Part shown: piece by piece, positions 1 to 7,094 of the stretch
Layout of the letters: every line of letters begins with the position of its first letter
How positions within the stretch are numbered: position 1 is the stretch's first letter
Source of the DNA: Bacteroidales bacterium UBA3143
GTDB taxonomy: Bacteria; Bacteroidota; Bacteroidia; Bacteroidales; Dysgonomonadaceae
Reading direction: 5' to 3'
Assembly: GCA_002364735.1 (NCBI GenBank)
Contig: DEZB01000029.1
Span: forward strand, 14,059 to 36,848
Length of the DNA stretch: 22,790 bases
Program-made: the position numbers and the translations under genes
Notes under the pieces: generated by a model
Told to the model about the DNA's origin: nothing
The model's input: the letters and a program-made list of their open reading frames with translations, nothing else
Database searches by the model: none

Positions 1-460
1 TGTGCATACTCTACAGACAATGTTTTTTTAGGACAGCATTCCAAATTTGATCTTCATAAATATAGAGTTTCAAGTTATCTAAATCTGACTCACTGTAGCC
101 GCTGCAGCTATTTGCATTTATTTGAAGGAATGCATTAACAGTTTGTACCTATGGCACTCTAAGAGCTATTGTTATTTATATACTACAGACAGTACGCTCC
201 GCTAGAGCTGGAAAGCATATCTTAATTATAAGTGAACTGTTCAATGTGCATACTCTTCAGGAAATGTTTTTTTAGGACAGCATTCCAAATTTGATCTTTA
301 TAAATAGAAGAGTTTCAAGTTAACTAAATCTGACTCACTGTAGCCGCTGCAGCTATTTGCATTTATTTGAAGGAATGCATTAACAGTTCGTACCTACGGC
401 ACTCTAAGAGCTATTGATATTCATATACTACAGACAGTACGCTCCGCTGGAGTTGGAAAA
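1..460. repeat. Tandem 244-bp repeat, two units
   Basis: Unit 1 runs from 1 to about 214 and unit 2 from 245 to about 460, a period of 244 bp. By eye the homologous parts differ at about a dozen positions plus one indel over some 215 bp, so they are roughly 94% identical. Each unit contains the same landmarks: GGACAGCATTCCAAATTTGA, the near-palindrome TAGCCGCTGCAGCTA, GGAATGCATTAACAGTT, and a terminal hairpin CTCCGCT(G/A)GAG after CTACAGACAGTACG. No open frame is conserved between units, so this is non-coding. The window edge cuts the array, so more units may lie upstream. Confidence 0.9.
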
Positions 461-532
461 TGCGGATATAATAGAAATGTATAATTAAGGAGAATAAAAT
501 TTACTGTAAAGCTATTTACATTTTGTTGCTGA

Positions 533-1828
533 TTATTTAATATTAAACCTGAGACCAATTTTCAAATTGAAGTTCAGGGGTCTATCTTTATAAATTGTTT
601 CTATATCGCTTCCATTATTGAAATAATAGCCCAAACCTGGTTCAACAAAAACACCAAATTTAGAAGATGCGTTATATTGAACTCCCACGGCACTGTTTAC
701 AGAGAATTGAAGGGGACCTTCCTTAATGCTATTGTGTTCTGTTTGTTCAATATTGTTATTGAAAATATAGTTTGTATGAGATTTTCCTGCTACGTTTTTT
801 TCGACTAAGCCGCCTCCAGAAACATAAAAGCTTAATTGCTTGTTGTCCCAGATATTGTACATCACATTTAAAGGAACACCAATATATTGCAACGATTGTT
901 CTGTTTCATACAGGTTTTTGGCTGTGCCCGAAGTAAGACTGGATGAAAGATAGGTATAGGTTAAACCACTTTCGATACCAAGCTTGTCATTGAGTTGATA
1001 GCGTATTGATAGACCTGCTTTAACAGGTTGTTTGTGTTCGGTATTGGTAAATGTTTCTTCTCCAATGTTAGAAAATATAATATCTTCTGCCAGGCTTTGC
1101 GCTCTTATGGCATTGGCTGATAGTTGTCCTGGGAGTGTGGTTTTTGCCATGAGTTCGCCATAGCCACTACTTTCACCCGATGTATTTGGTAGGTTGGTGC
1201 TATACACACTGGCAATCAATCTGCCCTTATTGGTAGCTTTTCTTCTATAATCGTAGTTGTCAATTGACTCATCACCAGTTCTTCTTTTTGGGAAAAGATT
1301 ATTATTTTCGGTTCGACTTTCTTTCTCTGATTGTGTCTGAGAGTTATCCGAATCTTTATTTTCAATTTGTTGACGCTCTTCTATTTTATCGTTTTCAATC
1401 TTTTCTGATATATCTTCTTTCTCAGATATTACCAAATCAGTTTGTGTTGCATTATTATTTACTTCTTGTTTGTTATAGGATGTGGTGTTAGCAGCAAGAA
1501 GGCTTTTATTTTCTTCTTTTGGTTGAATGATAGTGTTACTTTGATTTATGTCTGTTTCTTGAATAGTTTGTTCAGCTATTTGAGGCATTATATTGACAGG
1601 AGCAGTAGGCAAGGAAACATCATCTTTGCCAAGAAAGAATATAAGTGCTAACATGGCTGCAATGCCAGCTATACTGGTAGTCCACAAGATGACTTTTCTA
1701 TAATTAACTATGGGAGTAGACTTCTTAATATGAAGCCCAATTTCAATGTCGTCCCACAATCCTAATGGCTCAGGCTCTCCATGAGATTCCATCTTTCTTT
1801 GCAAACTATTTTTCCATTTTTCTTCCAT
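533..1828 (-). CDS. Membrane-spanning anti-sigma factor with C-terminal outer-membrane beta-barrel (Dma-like)
   Basis: The 431-aa protein has three parts. Residues 1-45 are a short cytoplasmic region beginning MEEKWKNSL with an LWDDIE motif. Residues about 46-67 form one hydrophobic helix (VILWTTSIAGIAAMLALIFF). A long Asn/Gln/Glu/Lys-rich linker to about residue 265 follows. Residues about 270-431 look like a small outer-membrane beta-barrel, with alternating strands (GLSIRYQL, IGVPLNVMYNI, FGVFVEPGLGYYF) and a terminal strand FNLKIGLRFNIK. The layout matches the dual membrane-spanning anti-sigma factors (Dma) described in Bacteroides thetaiotaomicron: the N-terminus holds the sigma factor and the barrel sits in the outer membrane. 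The chosen ATG lies one base after the sigma stop codon, suggesting translational coupling. An in-frame ATG at 1852 would add eight residues and overlap the sigma gene. Pairing with the adjacent sigma factor is inferred from position. Confidence 0.8.
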   Translation of the reverse strand: MEEKWKNSLQRKMESHGEPEPLGLWDDIEIGLHIKKSTPIVNYRKVILWTTSIAGIAAMLALIFFLGKDDVSLPTAPVNIMPQIAEQTIQETDINQSNTIIQPKEENKSLLAANTTSYNKQEVNNNATQTDLVISEKEDISEKIENDKIEERQQIENKDSDNSQTQSEKESRTENNNLFPKRRTGDESIDNYDYRRKATNKGRLIASVYSTNLPNTSGESSGYGELMAKTTLPGQLSANAIRAQSLAEDIIFSNIGEETFTNTEHKQPVKAGLSIRYQLNDKLGIESGLTYTYLSSSLTSGTAKNLYETEQSLQYIGVPLNVMYNIWDNKQLSFYVSGGGLVEKNVAGKSHTNYIFNNNIEQTEHNSIKEGPLQFSVNSAVGVQYNASSKFGVFVEPGLGYYFNNGSDIETIYKDRPLNFNLKIGLRFNIK

Positions 1829-1829
1829 A

Positions 1830-2396
1830 TTATAAAGTCTTCTTATGCTCATTTATTTTCTCTGCCAACATTTTCTTTGCCTTATGTAGCTGCGAAGCTG
1901 ATGTGTTTTCTTTAATATTAAGAATAGCGGCTATCTCTTTGTGGCTTTTATCTTCAAAGACATACAGGTTAAAAACTGTACGGTATCCTGACGGTAATTG
2001 ACGTATCATTTCTTGGATAGCTTGAGCAGGCACGTTATCTATATCGGGAATGTTATTTTCATCACTTTCCACATCTGGCAATTCCCATTCGTTTTGAATA
2101 AAATCGAACCGCTCATTATTTTTTAGAAACTTCAGCGATTCATTTACAACTATTCTTGACATCCACGCTCTAAGAGAGCCAACTCCTCGATACTCAAACT
2201 TATCAATTGATGTAAATATTTTAATGAAGCTCTCTTGCAAAACATCTTTCATATTGGCTTCAACAATGATATAGCGAGCGCATACTGCAGTCAGGTATTG
2301 GATATGGTGGTGGTATATTTCTTTCATTGCAGAAGAATCACCTTTCCGTACAAGTTGCAGCAACTCAAACTCGTTGTCGATATTGCTAATAGCCAT
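1830..2396 (-). CDS. ECF-type RNA polymerase sigma factor
   Basis: This 188-aa sigma-70-family factor has only regions 2 and 4, the hallmark of the extracytoplasmic-function (ECF) group. Region 2 spans about residues 20-90, with DVLQESFIKIF (core binding) and GSLRAWMSRIVVNESL. Region 4 spans about 125-180, with the helix-turn-helix stretch LPSGYRTVFNLYVFEDKSHKEIAAIL. An acidic linker (DVESDENNIPDIDN) separates them. It is first in a two-gene operon, and its stop codon lies one base before the start of the barrel-bearing anti-sigma partner. By analogy with Das1/Dma1 of B. thetaiotaomicron it is probably held at the membrane and released by an envelope signal; the regulon cannot be read from this window. 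Such factors often activate their own promoter. Confidence 0.92.
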   Translation of the reverse strand: MAISNIDNEFELLQLVRKGDSSAMKEIYHHHIQYLTAVCARYIIVEANMKDVLQESFIKIFTSIDKFEYRGVGSLRAWMSRIVVNESLKFLKNNERFDFIQNEWELPDVESDENNIPDIDNVPAQAIQEMIRQLPSGYRTVFNLYVFEDKSHKEIAAILNIKENTSASQLHKAKKMLAEKINEHKKTL

Positions 2397-2415
2397 GTGA
2401 TGATATTTTATTCTG

Positions 2416-2423
2416 CAAAAATA
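2416..2423 (-). promoter_or_regulatory. Possible -7 box upstream of the sigma factor gene
   Basis: The minus strand reads TATTTTTG, fitting the Bacteroidota TAnnTTTG -7 element, about 20 bp before the sigma ATG. No TTTG is seen at the usual -33 spacing. An ECF-specific promoter further upstream is equally possible. Confidence 0.3.
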
Positions 2424-2575
2424 ATTATTTATTTGAGTAATTGTCAGGCATAGGCTTTATTTTAAGCGTGGTCGACAATTTCTTATGTTTAATTATTTGA
2501 TAATAACAGAAATAGTTCCAACATACTCTAATTCGTTAGTTGCAGTGTTAGCAGTATCTTTTGAGTACCAATAAT

Positions 2576-2611
2576 ATAAAAAATCCCAGATAGGATAAAT
2601 CTTACCTGGGA
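2576..2611 (-). terminator. Rho-independent terminator of the NigD-like gene
   Basis: On the minus strand TCCCAGG pairs with the distal TCTGGGA, with a loop of about 13-14 nt, and TTTTTTATATTAT follows. It starts 11 bp past the stop codon of the lipoprotein gene at 2622-3371. Confidence 0.7.
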
Positions 2612-2621
2612 CTACGATGTT

Positions 2622-3371
2622 TTATTTAATCTCTTGAATAAAACTGTTCTCATTTTGAAGAGCGAGTGACCCTTCGGTCTCTTCATTAGTGCGGTAATCA
2701 AATTCTGCACTCTTCTTTCCAGAGAAAGACATCCATGTGAGTTTTAGCTTAACCGTCTCGCCATTTGTGTCGGGTAAATCTTTTAAGCTAAAAGCAACTA
2801 ATGCATCACCACTATTACCATAAATATCTCCATAGGCATTGTGTCTAAATTCAATTTCATATGGGTTATCCTCGTTCACACCAGTCATTAAGTTTACAAA
2901 ATGTGGCTTTTGGGTATATCCCCAGCGTGTTCTAAAACGAAGGGTGAGGTAGCTATCTTCAGCAATTGTTACCCAGTCATTCACTATTTCCACTGGATCT
3001 GTACCATAAATTGCGTCATTGTCTTCTGAATCTACAAAAGGAACAGTGGGTTTGGTTAAAATACTATCAATCCAGTTGAGGTGAACTGCCTTGGTGTACT
3101 CTTTGCTTTCTTTATCTACTTCTACATAGTTAACTAAAGCCCTAACTTCTTTGTCTCCAAAAGGAGATTTGTCAACATTGGTTGGCAACAGTGTTGTCTC
3201 TGCATCCAATTGCAAATAAAAAGTATTATTGGGCGCATGCTTTACAGTAACTAAAGCGTTTGGATAATAGATGGCAATTTTATCATCGTTGTCATCTAAG
3301 CAAGATTGCAAGAGGAAAACGGAAAGCAGTAGTCCTACTGCTATAAATGTAAGTTTTGATAAACGTTTCAT
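2622..3371 (-). CDS. NigD-like lipoprotein
   Basis: This is a 249-aa exported lipoprotein. Residues 1-23 are a signal peptide ending in the lipobox LLQSC, with lipidated Cys24 followed by an acidic DDNDD stretch, which in Bacteroidota often favours outer-membrane or surface export. The body fits the NigD-like family: an N-terminal OB-like part (YYPNALVTVKHAPNNTFYLQLDAETTLLPTN, about residues 36-66) and a C-terminal immunoglobulin-like beta part (about 130-235) containing WVTIAEDSYLTLRFRTRW. NigD-like proteins are common Bacteroidales lipoproteins named after the nig bacteriocin cluster; their molecular role is not established. It appears monocistronic, with its own terminator and long gaps on both sides. 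Confidence 0.82.
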   Translation of the reverse strand: MKRLSKLTFIAVGLLLSVFLLQSCLDDNDDKIAIYYPNALVTVKHAPNNTFYLQLDAETTLLPTNVDKSPFGDKEVRALVNYVEVDKESKEYTKAVHLNWIDSILTKPTVPFVDSEDNDAIYGTDPVEIVNDWVTIAEDSYLTLRFRTRWGYTQKPHFVNLMTGVNEDNPYEIEFRHNAYGDIYGNSGDALVAFSLKDLPDTNGETVKLKLTWMSFSGKKSAEFDYRTNEETEGSLALQNENSFIQEIK

Positions 3372-3517
3372 TGATTCTAATTTTAAATTGTTTTACTTCT
3401 AATTCATCTATTAAATCGCATAATCAACAAATCTTGCCTGGTTAAAGTGTAAACAATGTTAATAAATAGAATGGGTTTTGATTGAGTACATTTTTATAAA
3501 AGTGCTTATTTCTAAAA

Positions 3518-3567
3518 TAAGGTAATAAGGTTGGGTGGTGTAGTTTTTTTGCAATGTTACTAAGGTT
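3518..3567 (+). repeat. Two-part dispersed motif, copy A
   Basis: It reads AATAAGGTAATAAGG, a variable spacer of about 23 nt, then ATGTTACTAAGG. Related copies are at 13087-13137, 15800-15850 and, inverted, 16384-16432. Confidence 0.75.
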
Positions 3568-3663
3568 TGGGCAACTTACTACCATTTGTTTTTTCTTAGG
3601 ACATATTGATTCTTAAATAATTTATTGCTTCTATTAAGTCTTTATGGATAAGGTTCAATCTAC

Positions 3664-3925
3664 TTTATTTAACCAGCTATATAACAAAAATAATCTCACG
3701 CTCTTTCAGAGCTTTTGCTTCTGCTCTGTGTTCAATCACTGGGCGTTGTCCAGTGCTGATATCTTTTAGGGCGTTGCCCTAATGCCAGTTTCTTCAAATA
3801 TGTATGATACCAATGAGAAGGATTCTGTTCTAACGCATTAGCTCTTAAAGAGCAAAAGAACATAGCGTAGGGGATGTCGCCCAACGAAGAAACAATGCAA
3901 GCACTGAAAGTGGCATAAGACCAAT
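3664..3925. repeat. Composite palindromic dispersed element, copy 1
   Basis: It aligns with 15956-16216 over most of its length. It holds GCTCTTTCAGAGC (3700-3712), the hairpin CACTGGGCGTTGTCCAGTG (3737-3755), the hairpin TAGGGCGTTGCCCTA (3767-3781), a conserved spacer (CAATGAGAAGGATTCTGTTC) and the near-inverse GCTCTTAAAGAGC (3841-3853) followed by AAAAGAACATAGCGTAGGG. The inverted 13-mers bracket the hairpins, like ends of a small mobile element. Confidence 0.85.
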
Positions 3926-4000
3926 GTTCAATTATAAATGATATTGCATTATGCCAATAGTTTATAGTTGAGTCCACCAGGATGAATATTTTTAGCAACA

Positions 4001-4033
4001 AAAAAACTCTCTGAATAATTCAGAGAGTTTTTT
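4001..4033 (-). terminator. Rho-independent terminator after fba
   Basis: A perfect 15-bp stem (AAAAAACTCTCTGAA with TTCAGAGAGTTTTTT) closes a 3-nt TAA loop 32 bp past the aldolase stop. The A/T ends would let it work on both strands. Confidence 0.92.
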
Positions 4034-4065
4034 TAATTAAGTATATATTTCGCTAAAGCGATTTG

Positions 4066-5058
4066 TTATGCTTTACCTGCACTGCCTAAAACTTTTTCAG
4101 TTTTGTGCATGTATAGTTTTTTCAATTCTTCGCGAGCTGGACCAAGGTATTTTCTTGGGTCAAACTCTTCTGGGCTATTTGCAAATACTTCACGTACTGC
4201 AGCTGTCATAGCTAAACGACCATCAGAGTCAATATTTACTTTACAAACAGCAGAAGTAGCTGCTTTACGTAATTCCTCTTCGGGAATACCGATAGAATCG
4301 CTCAACTCGCCACCATATTTGTTGATAGTATCAACATAGTGTTGTGGAACAGAAGATGAACCATGAAGAACAATAGGGAAACCAGGAATACGACGTTCGA
4401 TTTCTTTAAGGATATCGAAACGTAAAGGTGGTGGAACTAAAAGACCATCTTCGTTGCGCGTGCATTGTGCAGGTGTAAATTTGAAAGCTCCATGAGAAGT
4501 ACCAATTGAAATAGCAAGTGAATCAACTCCTGTGCGTTCTACGAAATCAACTACTTCGTCTGGCTCAGTATAAGTGCTGTGTTCTGCAACAACATCATCT
4601 TCAATACCAGCTAAAATACCTAATTCGCCTTCAACAGTTACATCATACTTGTGAGCATAGTCAACTACTTTTTTTGTAAGTGCTACGTTTTCTTCATATG
4701 GAAGATGCGAGCCATCAATCATAACTGAAGAAAAACCAGAATCAATACAATCTTTACATAACTCAAAGCTATCGCCATGGTCTAAGTGAAGAACGATTGG
4801 AATTTCGTATCCCAACTCTTTTGCATATTGTACTGCTCCTTGTGCCATGTAACGCAACAATGTTTGATTGGCGTATTTGCGTGCACCGCTCGAAACTTGC
4901 ATAATAACTGGAGACTTTGTCTCAACACAAGCCGAAACTATTGCTTGCAACTGCTCCATGTTATTAAAATTGAAAGCTGGAATAGCATAACCGCCTTCAA
5001 AGGCTTTTGCAAATATCTCTTTAGAATTTACAAGTCCTAATTCTTTGTAATTTACCAT
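4066..5058 (-). CDS. fba: Class II fructose-bisphosphate aldolase
   Basis: This 330-aa cytoplasmic enzyme reversibly cleaves fructose 1,6-bisphosphate into dihydroxyacetone phosphate and glyceraldehyde 3-phosphate in glycolysis and gluconeogenesis. Class II, zinc-dependent signatures are clear: HLDHGD at residues 91-96 (zinc ligand and catalytic Asp region), SVMIDGSHLPYEEN at 111-124, EGELG at 143-147, a zinc-ligand His at 189 in IGTSHG, and the phosphate-binding HGSSS at 232-236 with a downstream NIDSDGR. The length is normal and no key motif is missing. It is monocistronic, flanked by its own -7 box and a strong terminator. The start ATG is the only sensible one, giving MVNYKELGLV. Confidence 0.96.
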   Translation of the reverse strand: MVNYKELGLVNSKEIFAKAFEGGYAIPAFNFNNMEQLQAIVSACVETKSPVIMQVSSGARKYANQTLLRYMAQGAVQYAKELGYEIPIVLHLDHGDSFELCKDCIDSGFSSVMIDGSHLPYEENVALTKKVVDYAHKYDVTVEGELGILAGIEDDVVAEHSTYTEPDEVVDFVERTGVDSLAISIGTSHGAFKFTPAQCTRNEDGLLVPPPLRFDILKEIERRIPGFPIVLHGSSSVPQHYVDTINKYGGELSDSIGIPEEELRKAATSAVCKVNIDSDGRLAMTAAVREVFANSPEEFDPRKYLGPAREELKKLYMHKTEKVLGSAGKA

Positions 5059-5096
5059 ATTAATAAAGTTTTAAAAATTATCTTTTATATTGAATG

Positions 5097-5124
5097 CAAA
5101 TGTAATATTTAAATATTTAACAAA
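5097..5124 (-). promoter_or_regulatory. Candidate promoter of fba
   Basis: The minus strand carries a perfect TAnnTTTG -7 box, TACATTTG (5097-5104), and a TTTG (5121-5124). The 16-nt spacing is shorter than the usual 19-21, so the -33 assignment is weak. The leader would be about 30 nt. Confidence 0.5.
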
Positions 5125-5254
5125 GAAAATATTCGCTGCAAGAGTGTTTAAAAATAAAGCTTTAAATGTGAATAATGTAAAAGCGATAGGTTTTGATGAC
5201 AAATGGTAGTGCTGAACTCATGTGTGGCAATATTATTATTTTGAGACTTAATAA

Positions 5255-5286
5255 ATTGTAGGTCTTATTTTTTATATCTAATTTTG
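5255..5286 (+). promoter_or_regulatory. Candidate promoter of the AlaDH/PNT-family gene
   Basis: ATTG (5255-5258), a 20-nt spacer, then TAATTTTG (5279-5286), a full match to the TAnnTTTG -7 consensus. The leader would be about 95 nt. Confidence 0.5.
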
Positions 5287-5386
5287 TGAAGCATACCAAT
5301 GCCTTTTATACTTACTAAAGCACGAAGTAAAAATATCGAAATAAACTCAGATTACTAAAATAATACCCTAATACATTTAAACTATT

Positions 5387-6547
5387 ATGATAATAGGAAT
5401 TCCAAAAGAAATTATGTTGGGAGAAGCACGCATAGCAGCAAGCCCCGAAACTGTAGAAAAATTTATCAAAGACGGTCAAAAAGTTTTAATCGAAAATGGT
5501 GCAGGCATCAACTCTCTTTATCACGATGAAGATTATGTTGCAATGGGTGCAGAGTTAGTTTCAGACCCACTTGATCTCTACAAGCGAGCTGACCTTATAC
5601 TCAAAGTGAAAGAACCACTTTTTAATGAAGCCCTTGGCATGCACGAAGTAGATATGATGCACAAAGGACAATACCTTATCACTTTTATTCATCCTGCATC
5701 GCCTGTTAATCACGAAATGGTGAAAAAACTTGCTGCAGCTGGTGTAACAAGTCTTACCCTGGACGGCATACCACGCATCTCTCGCGCGCAAAATATGGAT
5801 GCATTAACTTCTATGAGTACATGCGCTGGCTACAAGGGGATATTGATGGCCGCAAACGATTTGTCAATATTTATGCCTCAAATGTTTACTGCAGTGGGCA
5901 TGTTGAAACCTGCCAAAGTATTGGTTATTGGTGTTGGAGTAGCCGGATTGCAAGCACTTGCCACAGCAAAAAGATTGGGAGCAATCACATATGGTGCAGA
6001 CATTAGACCTGCCGCCATAGAGCAAGCCAAAAGTTTAGGAGCAAAAGCAATAGAACTGGGTGTGCCAGCCGAAATTGCAGTTGCTGAAGGCGGATATGCC
6101 AACAAACTATCAGACGAGTGGTTGATGAAGGAGCGTGAAGTATTAGCAGATATAATTACCGATATGGATATAATATTCTGTAGTGCTTTAATTCCTGGTA
6201 AAGTTGCCCCAATAGTGTTGACCGAAGAGATGGTTAAGACCATGAAGAAAGGATCGGTTATTGTGGATATATCAATTGATCAGGGAGGAAATTGCGCAAT
6301 CACTACTCCAGGAGAGAAAGAAATTAAGCATGGTGTAATGATTCAAGGAATCAAAAATATACCTGGATTGCTTCCCACAAGTTCTACTTGGATGTTTGCT
6401 AACAACGTATACAACTTAGTGAAATACCTTACCAAACATGCTTATCTTGTAATAGACTTAGAGGATGAAATAATTCGTTCGATTTTGGTAACATTCAATG
6501 GTGAAATAGTTCACGAGGGAACCAAAGAAGCTATGGGCATCAATTAA
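5387..6547 (+). CDS. AlaDH/PNT-family NAD-dependent dehydrogenase (transhydrogenase alpha domain I-like)
   Basis: This 386-aa soluble protein has the alanine dehydrogenase / nicotinamide nucleotide transhydrogenase fold. The N-terminal domain begins MIIGIPKEIMLGEARIAASPE, and the Rossmann domain carries VLVIGVGVAGLQALATAKRLGA (from about residue 178). Several motifs favour PntA domain I over true alanine dehydrogenase: RISRAQNMDAL, which keeps the Arg-Gln-Asp pattern of the transhydrogenase RQD loop; EGGYANKL; SALIPGKVAPIVLTEEMV; and VDISIDQGGNCAITTPG. In place of the usual substrate-loop histidine context it has LITFIHPASP. No membrane domain II or pntB follows; the next 550 bp are repeats and then a convergent operon. 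Either the partners lie elsewhere or this is a standalone dehydrogenase. Automatic pipelines may call it alanine dehydrogenase. Confidence 0.82.
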   Translation: MIIGIPKEIMLGEARIAASPETVEKFIKDGQKVLIENGAGINSLYHDEDYVAMGAELVSDPLDLYKRADLILKVKEPLFNEALGMHEVDMMHKGQYLITFIHPASPVNHEMVKKLAAAGVTSLTLDGIPRISRAQNMDALTSMSTCAGYKGILMAANDLSIFMPQMFTAVGMLKPAKVLVIGVGVAGLQALATAKRLGAITYGADIRPAAIEQAKSLGAKAIELGVPAEIAVAEGGYANKLSDEWLMKEREVLADIITDMDIIFCSALIPGKVAPIVLTEEMVKTMKKGSVIVDISIDQGGNCAITTPGEKEIKHGVMIQGIKNIPGLLPTSSTWMFANNVYNLVKYLTKHAYLVIDLEDEIIRSILVTFNGEIVHEGTKEAMGIN

Positions 6548-7094
6548 ATGCTTGCAATCAAATACTAAAGAGCTAATTGTAATTCTTTTTGGTCTAAAAT
6601 TGTGAGCTCACTCTGAAAAGTCAATCTCACTTATTTCCGCTCCTAAATCCCCTCGTAAAGGGGGCTTTGCAGCTTACAACTTATCTCATTTGTTTATGCC
6701 GCCCATTCAGGGCTCACAGTGCGCGTACTGACCTATACCCCAGGCGTTGCCTGGGGCTGAATTATGTCGACCCTATATGCCTGAATTTAGTAGGGATAGG
6801 TTACACCTGTTCTTGAAATAAAATGTCTAAACCATCATTAAAGAATTGCGTGATTTATGTGATATGTAGTGTAGTTAGATATAATCACTCCTTCCACTCC
6901 GCTCAGGGTTTGGGAATCAATGCCATCATGCGCATCAAGGTTCAGACAATTAGATAAAGGGGGTGGATATATAGAGGTGGATATTATAGACATAGGTCAG
7001 AGACCTGCGCCAGCGGAGTTTTAAACATTTGCAGAATGATTAAATAAACACATACCCCATAACTCACACCTCATAACCCACACCCCATTTTCCC
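6548..7094. repeat. Intergenic mosaic of palindromic repeats between convergent genes
   Basis: No gene is seen. Recognisable repeat pieces are AATCCCCTCGTAAAGGGGG (about 6655-6665), CGCCCATTCAGGGC (about 6700-6713), the perfect hairpin CCCCAGGCGTTGCCTGGGG (6738-6756), CCACTCCGCTCAGGG (about 6896-6910) and a REP-like unit at 6994-7013. It lies between the 3' ends of a plus-strand and a minus-strand operon. Confidence 0.7.
6994..7013 (-). repeat. REP-like hairpin, copy 1
   Basis: The reverse complement is identical over 20 nt to 13218-13237 (CTGGCGCAGGTCTCTGACCT). This copy lacks the distal arm of the hairpin. Confidence 0.85.

Larger units (their letters stand above)
3372..4000. other. Intergenic region built mostly of dispersed repeats
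   Basis: No credible gene lies here; the only long frame falls inside repeat palindromes. From left to right the region holds an AT-rich leader of the NigD-like gene, a stretch at 3467-3493 similar to 13018-13044, the two-part dispersed motif at 3518-3567, and a palindromic composite element at about 3664-3925. The aldolase terminator begins at 4001. Confidence 0.8.

Noticed and set aside
3664..3925. CRISPR-like array
   Set aside because: Repeats are palindromes of different sequence without regular unit length or spacers, and no cas gene is present.
3732..4001. Minus-strand frame of 89 aa
   Set aside because: It is made of the palindromes and spacer of the composite repeat, is not kept in copy 2, and runs into the aldolase terminator.
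5878..6243. Minus-strand frame of 121 aa
   Set aside because: It is antisense to the Rossmann domain of the dehydrogenase gene; the plus-strand product has clear family motifs.
5387..6547. Simple call as alanine dehydrogenase
   Set aside because: The RQD-loop pattern and the GGNC and LIPGK stretches fit transhydrogenase domain I better, so the broader family name was used.
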